Positions 37,209-45,632 of a stretch of DNA of 64,000 nt are shown here, one piece after another. Source of the DNA: Marinobacterium nitratireducens (lineage in GTDB: Bacteria; Pseudomonadota; Gammaproteobacteria; Pseudomonadales; Balneatricaceae); contig NZ_BMLT01000007.1 in NCBI RefSeq assembly GCF_014645375.1, positions 248,001-312,000 on the forward strand, read 5' to 3'. The notes beneath the pieces were generated by a model that saw only the letters and a program-made list of their open reading frames with translations, made no database searches and was not told the origin of the DNA. The first letter of the stretch is position 1; every line of letters begins with the position of its first letter. Position numbers and translations under genes: made by a program.

Positions 37209-37616
37209 ATGGACTCCCCCTCTATCGGCATCTATGTGCCAGATTGGAAGTTGACTCGACCAATCGAAAAGAAGGAGTCCTTCATGAAAAGTATGTGTAC
37301 CAGCCTGGGTTTGGCAAAGAACGTCTTCGAGGTCTTCGCCGTTGACCATCAGGAGCAGCGTCTGTTTCGTAAAACCCTCAAACGCAACACGGTGTTGGCG
37401 TTCTTTGCTCAGTTGGAGCCGTGCGTGGTCGTTTATAGAGAGTTGTGGCGGAGCCCACTACTGGGCTCGGGAGCTGCGCAAGCTAGGACACGAGGTACGG
37501 ATGATGGCACCCCAGTTCGTTACGCCGTACCGCAAGAGCGACAAGAACGACAAGAACGACAAGAACGATCGCAACGATGCCGACAGCCAATCTCTTGCAA
37601 TACCGGGGGAGTCCAT
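37209..37616. mobile_element. Internally deleted IS110-family (IS1111-group) element
   Basis: A perfect 12-bp inverted repeat, ATGGACTCCCCC (37209-37220) and its complement (37605-37616), bounds 408 bp. Inside, from the ATG at 37284 behind AAGGAG, is the N-terminus of an IS110 transposase (MCTSLGLAKNVFEVFAVD, then after a frameshift near 37431 ESCGGAHYWARELRKLGHEVRMMAPQFV). It stops soon after a short repeat of DKN codons (37537-37566), and the rest of the transposase is gone. IS1111-group elements have such subterminal repeats. It is too short to move by itself. Confidence 0.75.
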
Positions 37617-37620
37617 ACAA

Positions 37621-37647
37621 CCTGTGATTAAGTACTTATTTCCGCTG
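37621..37647. repeat. 27-bp repeat, copy 2
   Basis: Near-identical (one mismatch) to 27834-27860, directly outside the IS1111-type remnant. The sequences diverge immediately after the repeat. The gap 37648-37862 has no supported gene. Confidence 0.55.
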
Positions 37648-37862
37648 CTGTTATTCCCGGTCACGCCCGGGCTACTTGGACGACACAGCTATCGATCTTG
37701 CGGCCGCCGAAACCAATTTCGTCGTCGAAGTACTCGGTTACCCCATCAGAGGGCTGAAAGCGCGTAACTCTTCGACCAGTGCAGCTGCAGCGCGCGGATA
37801 TGGTGATACTATTGGGCTGTACCGCCCTGGACGGCTAATTACGAGACTTTGGATCCAGTCAC

Positions 37863-38540
37863 ATGCGCATTCTGGTAGTTGAAGACGACAAGGTGCTTGG
37901 CGAAGCCATTATCCAGCGTATTCGTCGCATCGGTCACGGGGTGGACCTCGCCCAGACCGGGGCGGCCGCACAGCAATTCATCGGCATGTACGACTACGAC
38001 TTGCTGATTCTCGACCTGAACCTGCCGGACATGACCGGGGACGCGGTTCTCGGCAGTCTGCGCAAACGGCAGATTAATAAGCCCGTCATGATCCTGACCG
38101 CACGCGACCAGGTCGAAGATCGGATTGCGCTGCTGGATCTCGGCGCCGATGACTACATGACAAAGCCGTTCGATTTCGGCGAGTTGCTGGCCCGCTGCCG
38201 GGCACTGCTCCGGCGCAGCCAGGGACAGGCCCACGACAGGATAGAGTACGGAAATGTCTGCCTGGATCGAAAGGCGTGCACAGTAACGATCCGGGGCGAG
38301 TCCGTCAGCTTAAAACAGCGGGAGTACCGGCTGCTCGAGGTCTTCATGGGCCATACCGGCCAGGTGCTCAGCAAAGAGGCGCTGATGGAGCATATCTACG
38401 GTATCGACGAGTTCCCGAGCCCCAACGTGATCGAAATCTACGTGGCGCGGCTGAGAAAAGCGCTGGGTGACAGCAATCTGCATATCCGCACCATCCGAGG
38501 CCTAGGCTACCTGCTGGAAAAAGACGGTGACCCGGGCTAA
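37863..38540 (+). CDS. OmpR-family response regulator (TctD/QseB-like)
   Basis: 225-residue response regulator: receiver domain with acidic pocket Glu7/Asp8/Asp9, phosphorylation site Asp51 in LLILDLNLPDMTG and Lys in YMTKPFDFGELL, then a winged-helix DNA-binding domain (VSLKQREYRLLEVFMGHTGQVLSKEALM ends with RTIRGLGYLLEKD). It overlaps the sensor kinase gene by 14 nt, and the kinase overlaps a binding-protein gene in turn. It likely controls the TAXI-TRAP transporter genes that follow, as TctD does for tricarboxylate uptake. Confidence 0.9.
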   Translation: MRILVVEDDKVLGEAIIQRIRRIGHGVDLAQTGAAAQQFIGMYDYDLLILDLNLPDMTGDAVLGSLRKRQINKPVMILTARDQVEDRIALLDLGADDYMTKPFDFGELLARCRALLRRSQGQAHDRIEYGNVCLDRKACTVTIRGESVSLKQREYRLLEVFMGHTGQVLSKEALMEHIYGIDEFPSPNVIEIYVARLRKALGDSNLHIRTIRGLGYLLEKDGDPG

Positions 38541-39951
38541 TCCTTCGATTCGCCGTCAGCTGTTGTGGATGACGCTGCTGGTGCTGATTGTTATCAACGG
38601 CTTCGTGGCCTGGTCGGCCAACCTTTACGCCAACCGCGCCGCCCGCCTGTCCTATGACCGGCTGTTGCTGGGATCGGTGCTGCAAATCGCCGAAAACATC
38701 AACAGTCTGGATGGCAATATTGTCATCGACCTACCACGCTCGGCGTTCGAAACGCTGGCGATGGCGCCGTCCGACAGGGCTTTCTATTCGATCATCGGGC
38801 CGGACCAGCACGTGCTGAGCGGCTACACCGATCTGCCGGACATTCCGTTTGACGATCTGGATCAGGTCCGGGACCAGGGCGGACAGATCACGCCTTTCTT
38901 CTACAACGGGGTTTACCGCGGCGAAGAGGTTCGCTTCTTGGGCGTGAACAAGCAGCTAATCGACTCGAACAGTTCTAGCGATATCTATATCGTCGTCGGC
39001 CAGACCCTCAGTGCCCGCCAAGAACTGGCCAAGGAAACCAACTGGTTCGTGCTGCGCTTCGTCATGCTGTTTTTCGCGGTCACGCTGCTACTGCTGATGT
39101 TCGGCATCTGGCGGGTGTTGCGGCCACTGCAGCGGCTACGAAAAGCCATCGACGAGCGCTCCGCGCTGGAGCTGAAGCCGCTGATCTTGCCGGTGCCGAA
39201 GGAGATCACCCCGCTGGTCAACGCTATCAACCGTTCGAATACCCAGCTCAACAGCACCCTAGAGCGGCTTAAACGATTCACCTCGGAAGCGGCGCACCAG
39301 ATCCGCACCCCGCTGGCCGGGTTGAGTTCCCAGGCGCAAAATGCGCTGGACGAGAAAGATGAAACCCAGCGGCAGCAACAGCTTTCGCATATCGTCGAGT
39401 GCAGCAACCTGCTGCGTGAAACCGTCAATCAACTGCTGAACCAAGCCACCTTGGCCCACCGTTTCCAGAGCCAGCCCCTGAAGAGCATCTCGCTGGATCG
39501 CCTGACCAAGGAGGTCTGCCGAGACTTGGTGGTCTGGGCACTGCAAAAGGGTGTCGAGATCGAATACAGCGGCAAGGTCGAAGTCGAGATTGACGGCGAC
39601 GATTTCGCGCTCAAGCAGATGATCCGCAACATTATCGAAAATGCCGTCAATTACAGCAGCCGGCAGTCCGTCGTCGAGGTGTCGCTGCACGTCGAGCACG
39701 GGAAATCCCGGGATGAAGTCGTGCTGCGCGTTAAAGACCAGGGCATTGGCGTCAGTGATGAAGAGAAACAGCATATTTTCGAACGCTTTTACCGCAGCCC
39801 CAACAGCCAACAACCGGGCACCGGTATCGGACTTGCGATTGCCAAGGAGGTGGCCGAGCACCACCATGCCAGCTTCCGGCTCAGGGACAACACGCCCCGG
39901 GGCCTGATCGTAGAAGTGGTCTTTCCGCCCGTTGAAGTAACAGCGTCATGA
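38527..39951 (+). CDS. Sensor histidine kinase (TctE-like)
   Basis: 474-residue inner-membrane kinase starting at GTG inside the regulator gene. A first helix (about residues 12-30), a periplasmic 2CSK_N-type sensor region to about 178, a second helix (FVMLFFAVTLLLLMFGIW), then the phosphoacceptor His257 in EAAHQIRTPLAGL and the ATPase motifs NIIENAVNYSS, DQGIGVSDEE and GTGIGLAIAKEV. Its stop overlaps the start of the binding-protein gene by 4 nt, so the three proteins are translationally coupled and the binding protein probably feeds ligand information to the kinase. Confidence 0.9.
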   Translation: MTRANPSIRRQLLWMTLLVLIVINGFVAWSANLYANRAARLSYDRLLLGSVLQIAENINSLDGNIVIDLPRSAFETLAMAPSDRAFYSIIGPDQHVLSGYTDLPDIPFDDLDQVRDQGGQITPFFYNGVYRGEEVRFLGVNKQLIDSNSSSDIYIVVGQTLSARQELAKETNWFVLRFVMLFFAVTLLLLMFGIWRVLRPLQRLRKAIDERSALELKPLILPVPKEITPLVNAINRSNTQLNSTLERLKRFTSEAAHQIRTPLAGLSSQAQNALDEKDETQRQQQLSHIVECSNLLRETVNQLLNQATLAHRFQSQPLKSISLDRLTKEVCRDLVVWALQKGVEIEYSGKVEVEIDGDDFALKQMIRNIIENAVNYSSRQSVVEVSLHVEHGKSRDEVVLRVKDQGIGVSDEEKQHIFERFYRSPNSQQPGTGIGLAIAKEVAEHHHASFRLRDNTPRGLIVEVVFPPVEVTAS

Positions 39952-41036
39952 AGCGCCTGCCGGTTTTTTTTCTCGCCATCCTGACGGCGATTGTGATTGG
40001 CACCGCTGTCGGTGCCGGATCGCTTCTCGCCGATAAGGTGCTCGATAAGGCCGTCGACAACAGCACCGGATCTGAGCTGGTGATCTATGGCGCCGTGGAC
40101 AGGGAAACAATCAAGTCGGTTTTCAGCGCTTTTCTGGAGCGCCACCCTCAGATAGCGCTCAAGTACCGAGAGTTCAACAGCCTCGACCTCTACCAGTATT
40201 TTCTCGAGCATCCGGACGAGCGCCCAGACCTGATGTTGAGCTCGGCCATGGACCTGCAGTTCAAGCTGGTGAACGACGGTTATGCGCAGCGTTACAGCTC
40301 CGAGCACACCGATCGCCTGCCCACACGCTCGAAGTGGCGCGATGAGCTGTTCGGCTACGCGGTCGAGCCGATCGTCATCGCCATCAACACCGATCTGCTG
40401 GCGGGCGCCCCACTACCGCAAAGCCGCGAACAGCTGCTGGCGCTGATCCGCAATAAGGACCACCTGCTGGACGAGAAAATCGGCCTGCCGGATATCAAGT
40501 CCACTGGGATCGGCTACCTGACCTGGTCGTACGACAGCCAGCTGTCTCGCACCTACGAACGGCTGCTGGAAGCCTTCGGCATCCACCATTCCCGTCTGTA
40601 CTCCGATACCCGATCGATGCTGCGCGCGCTGACCCGAGGCGAGATCTTCATCGCCTACAATGCGCTGGGGTCCTATACCCAGGCGTGGTCGCAGGAACAC
40701 CCCTGGATCGTGCCGGTACTGCCGACCGACTACACCACCATCGTGCTCAGAACCGCCTTCATCCCGAAGGCGTCCCGCAACCCTGCCGAGGCCAAAACCT
40801 TTCTCGACTTCTTGCTCTCCGACATCGGCCAGCAGTTACTCACCGAACACTCCAGCCTGATCCCCGTCAGCGGCGGCCCCGGCAACGACAGCGGTTCCCC
40901 AACCCTGTTCGGCGCATCTCACAGCCTGCTGAGACCGATACCGCTGGGGCTCGAGCTGCTGCTGCAGACCGATACCGCGAAACGGCAGCTTCTGTTCGAC
41001 GAGTGGGACAGCGCCATGCCCCATCTGAGCAAATAA
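39948..41036 (+). CDS. Periplasmic binding protein coupled to the two-component system
   Basis: 362-residue ABC-type extracellular binding protein (SBP_bac_6/11-like, iron-binding-protein fold) with an N-terminal signal anchor (FFLAILTAIVIGTAVGAG). Segments LVIYGAVDRETIKSVFSAF and IPKASRNPAEAKTFLDFLLS are characteristic. No ATPase or permease gene adjoins it. Genes of this type sit directly after TctDE-like pairs in other proteobacteria, where they are thought to act as periplasmic sensors. It overlaps the kinase stop (ATGA). Ligand unknown; a carboxylate or the TRAP substrate is plausible. Confidence 0.78.
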   Translation: MKRLPVFFLAILTAIVIGTAVGAGSLLADKVLDKAVDNSTGSELVIYGAVDRETIKSVFSAFLERHPQIALKYREFNSLDLYQYFLEHPDERPDLMLSSAMDLQFKLVNDGYAQRYSSEHTDRLPTRSKWRDELFGYAVEPIVIAINTDLLAGAPLPQSREQLLALIRNKDHLLDEKIGLPDIKSTGIGYLTWSYDSQLSRTYERLLEAFGIHHSRLYSDTRSMLRALTRGEIFIAYNALGSYTQAWSQEHPWIVPVLPTDYTTIVLRTAFIPKASRNPAEAKTFLDFLLSDIGQQLLTEHSSLIPVSGGPGNDSGSPTLFGASHSLLRPIPLGLELLLQTDTAKRQLLFDEWDSAMPHLSK

Positions 41037-41179
41037 CGTCACCTACCCACCTTAACCCGGCTCCGATGCAGTAATCGCCCCCCGTGACAGGTTGGTGAAA
41101 GGTTCGCGCCCTATACTCGCTGCCAACAGTCAGAGACGAACGCTCGACTGATAACAATAAGCAACAGCGGGAGATAACA

Positions 41180-42118
41180 ATGTACAAACGTCTATTCTGT
41201 ATCACCGCCCTGACCGCCTCGATGCTCGCCGGCCCCGCTACCGCGGCCGAACGCGTTTCGATCGGGACCGGCGGCACCGGCGGCCTATTCTATGTCATCG
41301 GTGCCGGCATTTCCGATGTGATCAACAAGCATCTGGCCGATACCACCGCCCGGGCGGAGGTCACGGGCGCATCGGTGGAAAATAATCATCGCGTCGCCTC
41401 GGGACAGATGACGCTGGGCCTTTCCTCCTCGTCCACACTCTACGAGGCCAAACACGGCGAGGGTCCGTTCAACGTCAGCGGCGCCCTGGACGTGGCAGCG
41501 ATCGCATATCTGTATCCGGCCGTGCTGCAGGTCGCGACAATCGACGGCGAGGGCATCAGCACCTTCGAAGACCTGAAGGGCAAGCGCGTCAGCATGGGTC
41601 CTCCGGGCAGCAACGCCGCGGTCCTAGCGACCCGCCTGCTAGAAGAGTACGGCATTTTCGGCGATATCACGCCTCGCTTCCTTTCCTACACCGAAGGCGT
41701 ACAGGCGCTGGTCAGCGGCCAGGTAGACGCGACCGTGGTACTGGCAGGCGCGCCCACCGCAGCACTGATCGACCTGGATTCCCAGAAAGACATGAAGCTA
41801 CTGTCGGCGGACCCCGCGAGACTTGCGGGCATTACCGAAAAATATCCGTTCTATCAGTCCTACACGCTGCCGGCGGGCACCTACCCCGATATCACCGAGC
41901 CTGTCACCCTGATCAACGATCCGGCGATCCTGTTCACCAGCGGCAAGGAAGACCAGACCCAGATCTACAACATCACCAAGTCCGTCTTCGATCACCTGGA
42001 CGAGCTTGGCGCAGTCCATCCCCAGGCCGCCAAGATCTCCTTAGAAACCGCTACCTCAACCCCCGTGCCCCTTCACCCCGGTGCTGAAAAATACTTCAAC
42101 GAAGTAAAAGGCCAATAG
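41180..42118 (+). CDS. TAXI-family TRAP transporter solute-binding protein
   Basis: 312-residue TAXI protein with a signal peptide (cleavage after ATAA). The diagnostic SIGTGGTGGLFYVIGAGISD, the EVTGASVENNHRVASGQMTLG segment and KGKRVSMGPPGSNAAVLATRLLEEYG fit the family. It is followed after 8 nt by the fused membrane component. TAXI systems import dicarboxylates such as glutamate or 2-oxoglutarate, driven by Na+; the ligand here is not readable. A promoter region of about 140 bp separates it from the upstream sensor gene. Confidence 0.9.
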   Translation: MYKRLFCITALTASMLAGPATAAERVSIGTGGTGGLFYVIGAGISDVINKHLADTTARAEVTGASVENNHRVASGQMTLGLSSSSTLYEAKHGEGPFNVSGALDVAAIAYLYPAVLQVATIDGEGISTFEDLKGKRVSMGPPGSNAAVLATRLLEEYGIFGDITPRFLSYTEGVQALVSGQVDATVVLAGAPTAALIDLDSQKDMKLLSADPARLAGITEKYPFYQSYTLPAGTYPDITEPVTLINDPAILFTSGKEDQTQIYNITKSVFDHLDELGAVHPQAAKISLETATSTPVPLHPGAEKYFNEVKGQ

Positions 42119-42126
42119 GAGTCGGT

Positions 42127-44064
42127 ATGAAGCAGACTACTTTGAAGAGTCTGCTTCTTGCGTCCCCGCATGCGGGACCCAGGGAGCAGCTGGTCGTTTC
42201 GGGTATTTATACCGTCGCCGCCGTCGTGATTGCCGGGCTGGTACTCTACGGTGCCTACTATGGCGGCATAACCGCGCTGATCCTGAGATCGGTGTTCTTT
42301 TCGCTGGTGTCGGGCGCGGCACTGGCCTACTTCGCCATCCGGCAGCGACACCGCGTTGCAAAAGCCGCCCTCTACTGTCTGTCGATTATCGCGCTCGTGC
42401 CGGGTCCCTATATCTGGAACGCCTATATCGACATCGTCATGCGTGGCGCCATGTCGATTCCGCAGGACGTCTGGATCTTCGTCGCGCTGATGCTGGTCGC
42501 GTTCGTCTTCGTCTGGATCGCCGTCGGCCGGGCCCTGATCGTGCTGATGACGCTGGCGCTGCTGTACGCCTACTTCGGCTACCTGATCCCGGGCGCATAC
42601 GGCCATGGCGGCTACGATTTTTCCCGCCTGACCTCGACGCTGCTGCTGTCGACCGAAGGGGTCTACGGAACACCGATGGGCGTCGCCGTATCCTACATCT
42701 TCCTGTTCGGCCTGTTTGGTGCACTGCTCACCAAAATCGGCACCGGCGAAGTCTTCGTCGACATCGCGCGGGGCCTGACCGGCCGCGTTCAGGGTGGACC
42801 GGGCCTCTCCGCCGCCCTCTCCAGCGCGCTGCTGGGCTCGTTGAACGGCAGCGCCGTGGCCAACGTGGTGACGACCGGTACCTTCACCATCCCGCTGATG
42901 AAGAAAGTCGGCTATAGCGCCAAGCTGGCAGGTGCGATCGAGGCGGCTGCGTCGTCGGCCGGCCAGATCATGCCGCCGGTGATGGGCGCCGCCGCCTTTC
43001 TGATGGCGGAAATCATCGGCATTCCCTATGCAGAGGTCGCGCTTGCAGCGCTGGTGCCGGCACTGCTTTACGTGCTGGCGCTGATGGTGTCGGTGCGTCT
43101 CGAAGCCGGCAAGCTGGGCCTCGAACGCGATACCGACGCTGGCCTGATATTGCTGGTCTCGACATTGCGCGAGCGGGGCTATCTGCTGCTCCCCCTCGTC
43201 GTGCTGATTGGCCTGATGATGGCGGGCAAATCGCCCACCCAGGCAGCAGTGGTAGGTATCCTTGCGGGACTGCTGGTCAGCCCCTGGAAGCCAGGCACCC
43301 GAATAAACCTGGTCGACATGGTCGCGTCCTGCACCGAAACCCTCACCGCGACCATGCCGATTGTCGCGGCCGTGGCCTCTGCCGGCGTGATCATCGGCGT
43401 GCTGAACCTGACTGGCATGGGCCTGATGGTCTCCAGCCTGATTATCGAACTTGGCGGCGGCAACCTCTGGGCCATCCTGCTGCTGACCGCACTGGCCTCG
43501 TTCATCCTGGGCATGGGCCTGCCGACTTCCGCAGCCTATCTGCTACTGGCGGTACTGGTGGCACCGGCGATGACGCAGTTGGGCATGGAGCCGATCTCGG
43601 CCCATATGTTCATCTTCTACTTCGGCCTGGTGTCGGCGATCACGCCGCCGGTCGCGCTCGCGGCCTACGCAGCGGCGACGATTTCCGGCGCCCGCCCGAA
43701 CGAGACCGCGTTCGAGTCGATGCGGCTCGGCTTCGTGAAGCTGCTGGTGCCGTTCCTGTTCGTCACCATGCCCGGCATCCTGCTGATCGGCAGCGCCCTG
43801 AACGTCGTCCTGGCGATCACGCTGGCGACGTTGGCGACCGTTTCGATGAGCATCGGCTTTTCGGGCTGGCTGCGGGAAAACCTCTCGCCTCTGGTCCGAT
43901 CGCTGTTCGTAATTGCGGCGGTGCTGATCGCCTGGCCGGAAACGGTATCCAACACCTCGGCGCTGGTGCTGGGCGCCCGCGGCCTGGGGCTGCTGATGCT
44001 GATCACGCTCTGCTTCCGGATATTCAGTGCGCGAAACCTGTTGGTTAGTCCGAAGTTATTGTAA
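42127..44064 (+). CDS. TRAP transporter fused permease (TAXI type)
   Basis: 645-residue inner-membrane protein with roughly 16 or more hydrophobic segments; the small and large TRAP membrane subunits are fused, as usual for TAXI systems. The large-subunit signature GSLNGSAVANVVTTGTFTIPLMKK is followed by AAASSAGQIMPPVMGAAAFLMAE, and GMGLPTSAAYLLLAVLVAPAM comes later. AGGAG precedes the ATG. Pairs with the TAXI protein; probably under control of the upstream two-component system. Confidence 0.92.
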   Translation: MKQTTLKSLLLASPHAGPREQLVVSGIYTVAAVVIAGLVLYGAYYGGITALILRSVFFSLVSGAALAYFAIRQRHRVAKAALYCLSIIALVPGPYIWNAYIDIVMRGAMSIPQDVWIFVALMLVAFVFVWIAVGRALIVLMTLALLYAYFGYLIPGAYGHGGYDFSRLTSTLLLSTEGVYGTPMGVAVSYIFLFGLFGALLTKIGTGEVFVDIARGLTGRVQGGPGLSAALSSALLGSLNGSAVANVVTTGTFTIPLMKKVGYSAKLAGAIEAAASSAGQIMPPVMGAAAFLMAEIIGIPYAEVALAALVPALLYVLALMVSVRLEAGKLGLERDTDAGLILLVSTLRERGYLLLPLVVLIGLMMAGKSPTQAAVVGILAGLLVSPWKPGTRINLVDMVASCTETLTATMPIVAAVASAGVIIGVLNLTGMGLMVSSLIIELGGGNLWAILLLTALASFILGMGLPTSAAYLLLAVLVAPAMTQLGMEPISAHMFIFYFGLVSAITPPVALAAYAAATISGARPNETAFESMRLGFVKLLVPFLFVTMPGILLIGSALNVVLAITLATLATVSMSIGFSGWLRENLSPLVRSLFVIAAVLIAWPETVSNTSALVLGARGLGLLMLITLCFRIFSARNLLVSPKLL

Positions 44065-44102
44065 CTGCCGGCTTGAGCGCTTAACTCTGTAGTTCCCCTG
44101 CA

Positions 44103-44133
44103 GCCCGAGTCGTCCAGATGGACTGACTCGGGC
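44103..44133 (+). terminator. Stem-loop after the TRAP genes
   Basis: A perfect 9-bp stem (44103-44111 with 44125-44133) about 40 nt past the permease stop, on the side where the convergent LacI gene also ends. There is no U-run of note, so termination strength is uncertain. The rest of 44065-44304 shows no gene. Confidence 0.4.
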
Positions 44134-44304
44134 GGCCTTATGCGCCAAAAAAGCCCCCGGTTGGCGTCATGCTCTTTAGAGCGGCTATCTGCGACGAAAT
44201 CTCCTGCCACGCGCGAATCAGTCGACCCTGAAAACAGGGATCAAACGGCGTAAATGAGCACATCTGCACTTGGCGGGAAGAATGTTCGATGCAGGATTAG
44301 GATT

Positions 44305-45333
44305 CTAGGTTTGCCGGCGCAGATGAGTTGACCGGACAATCAACTCCCCCGGCGCCAAGAATCGCCGCTCTGACTGCTCCTCCGTAGCAGTTAGGCGCCG
44401 AATCGCTTCCGGGACCAGCACTTCGAGCGGCTGGCGGTACGTTGTGAGGCCGTAACCTGGCGAGTCCGCTTCTTCGATATCGTCAAACCCTATAATGGCA
44501 ATACTCCCCTCTTCCCCCCGCGCCTTCAGCGCATCCATCGCCCCTATGGCGAGAATGTCGTTTTCGCAGAACAGGGCCTCGACCCGGTCGCTTGCGGGCG
44601 TCGTGTCAAGATAACGGCGCATCGCGTCAAAGCCGCAGTCGCGCCGATAGTGACCCGCTTCGAGTATCGGCGCGACCTCGAGTTCCTGATCGGACAGGCC
44701 ATCCCGAAACCCGTCCAGCCGCTTGAGCTGGGTCGACTCGCTGGCGGGACCGCGCATATAGGTAACGCGGCGGTAGCCCTGCTCCAGAAAAAGGTCCGCG
44801 ATTTCCTGCCCGGCGCGATAACCGTCGGTCGAGACGACCTGAATATTGGGATCGTCGCAGTTGCGGTACAGTACGATCAGCGGTATGTGCCGGATATCCT
44901 GCGCCAATTCGATCAACTCGCCGGTCAGGATGGTGCCCAAAAAGATCAGACCGTCGACCTGAAACTGGTCGGCCAGCGATAACGCTGAACTGATGCTGTG
45001 CTCGGCGCTGATGTTCAGCAGCATCGACATATAGCCGCGACGCTGCAACTGACGCGTGATCTCGTCGAGCACCAGGAACAGATTCGGGTTAGCCAACTCG
45101 TCGACCACCAGGCCGACCATCTGGGTCCGCCGCTTGGTCAGGCTGCGCGCCAGCAGGTTCGGCTTGTAGCCCAGTTCATTAGCAGCCTCGAGCACGCGTT
45201 CCCTGGCCCGGGGCGAGATCGAGGCACCCTCGGTGAAAGCCCGCGAGACCGTCCATTTCGATACTCCAGCACGCTCGGCGACGTCGCTGGCGGTCACCTT
45301 GCGGTCCACCGAACCGGAATGATTTTTTGCCAT
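44305..45333 (-). CDS. LacI-family transcriptional regulator
   Basis: About 342 residues: an N-terminal LacI helix-turn-helix (VTASDVAERAGVSKWTVSRAF) and hinge helix with SLTKRRTQMVGLVV, then a periplasmic-binding-protein-like effector domain (VDGLIFLGTILTGEL, ALFCENDILAIGAMDALK, IAIIGFDDIEEAD). The ATG at 45333 begins the usual N-terminus; an in-frame TTG two codons upstream is possible. It is divergent from the Gfo/Idh-isomerase unit at 45633, and three LacI-type palindromes lie between. A fragment of a related regulator lies at 60838-60953. Confidence 0.9.
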   Translation of the reverse strand: MAKNHSGSVDRKVTASDVAERAGVSKWTVSRAFTEGASISPRARERVLEAANELGYKPNLLARSLTKRRTQMVGLVVDELANPNLFLVLDEITRQLQRRGYMSMLLNISAEHSISSALSLADQFQVDGLIFLGTILTGELIELAQDIRHIPLIVLYRNCDDPNIQVVSTDGYRAGQEIADLFLEQGYRRVTYMRGPASESTQLKRLDGFRDGLSDQELEVAPILEAGHYRRDCGFDAMRRYLDTTPASDRVEALFCENDILAIGAMDALKARGEEGSIAIIGFDDIEEADSPGYGLTTYRQPLEVLVPEAIRRLTATEEQSERRFLAPGELIVRSTHLRRQT

Positions 45334-45379
45334 TTTCAAAAATACCGTTGACAGAGTTCACCTCGTCGGCCTATTGTAT

Positions 45380-45395
45380 TTGCAACCGGGTGCAA
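45380..45395. promoter_or_regulatory. LacI-type operator 1
   Basis: TTGCAACCGGGTGCAA, a near-perfect palindrome around a central CG typical of LacI-family sites. It lies 47 bp upstream of the regulator start, suited to autoregulation. Confidence 0.75.
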
Positions 45396-45422
45396 TAACA
45401 CCTGTTTTTTTTAAAACAGCTT

Positions 45423-45438
45423 TTGCACCCGGTTGCAA
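45423..45438. promoter_or_regulatory. LacI-type operator 2
   Basis: TTGCACCCGGTTGCAA, the reverse complement of operator 1, centred 43 bp from it (about four helical turns). A T8 tract with a small CTGTTTT/AAAACAG stem lies between the two sites. Confidence 0.75.
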
Positions 45439-45494
45439 ATCTCGATTCAGAGGTCGGGGTTTGCTGACTCCTGATTGTATTCGGGTTGATACCC

Positions 45495-45524
45495 GGCCCG
45501 GGGGAGCGCCTCCCGGGCCTTTTT
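45495..45524 (+). terminator. Intrinsic terminator in the leader of the Gfo/Idh gene
   Basis: An 8-bp stem GGCCCGGG/CCCGGGCC (45495-45502 with 45512-45519), with a partly self-complementary loop, followed by TTTTT. It lies between operator 2 and operator 3 in a divergent promoter region, so it acts on transcripts started to its left, a position expected for attenuation rather than for ending a gene. Confidence 0.65.
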
Positions 45525-45535
45525 CAAAACCCTGA

Positions 45536-45551
45536 TTGCAACCGGTTGCAA
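45536..45551. promoter_or_regulatory. LacI-type operator 3 (perfect palindrome)
   Basis: TTGCAACCGGTTGCAA, a perfect 16-bp palindrome with central CG, 80 bp before the Gfo/Idh start. It is the consensus of which operators 1 and 2 are single-base variants. Confidence 0.82.
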
Positions 45552-45632
45552 AAAAAGATTCCGGCACGCCTGACGCCAAAACACCAGGCACAAAAATTTA
45601 AACCTGAATAACCACAACAAAGGGGTATTGAG

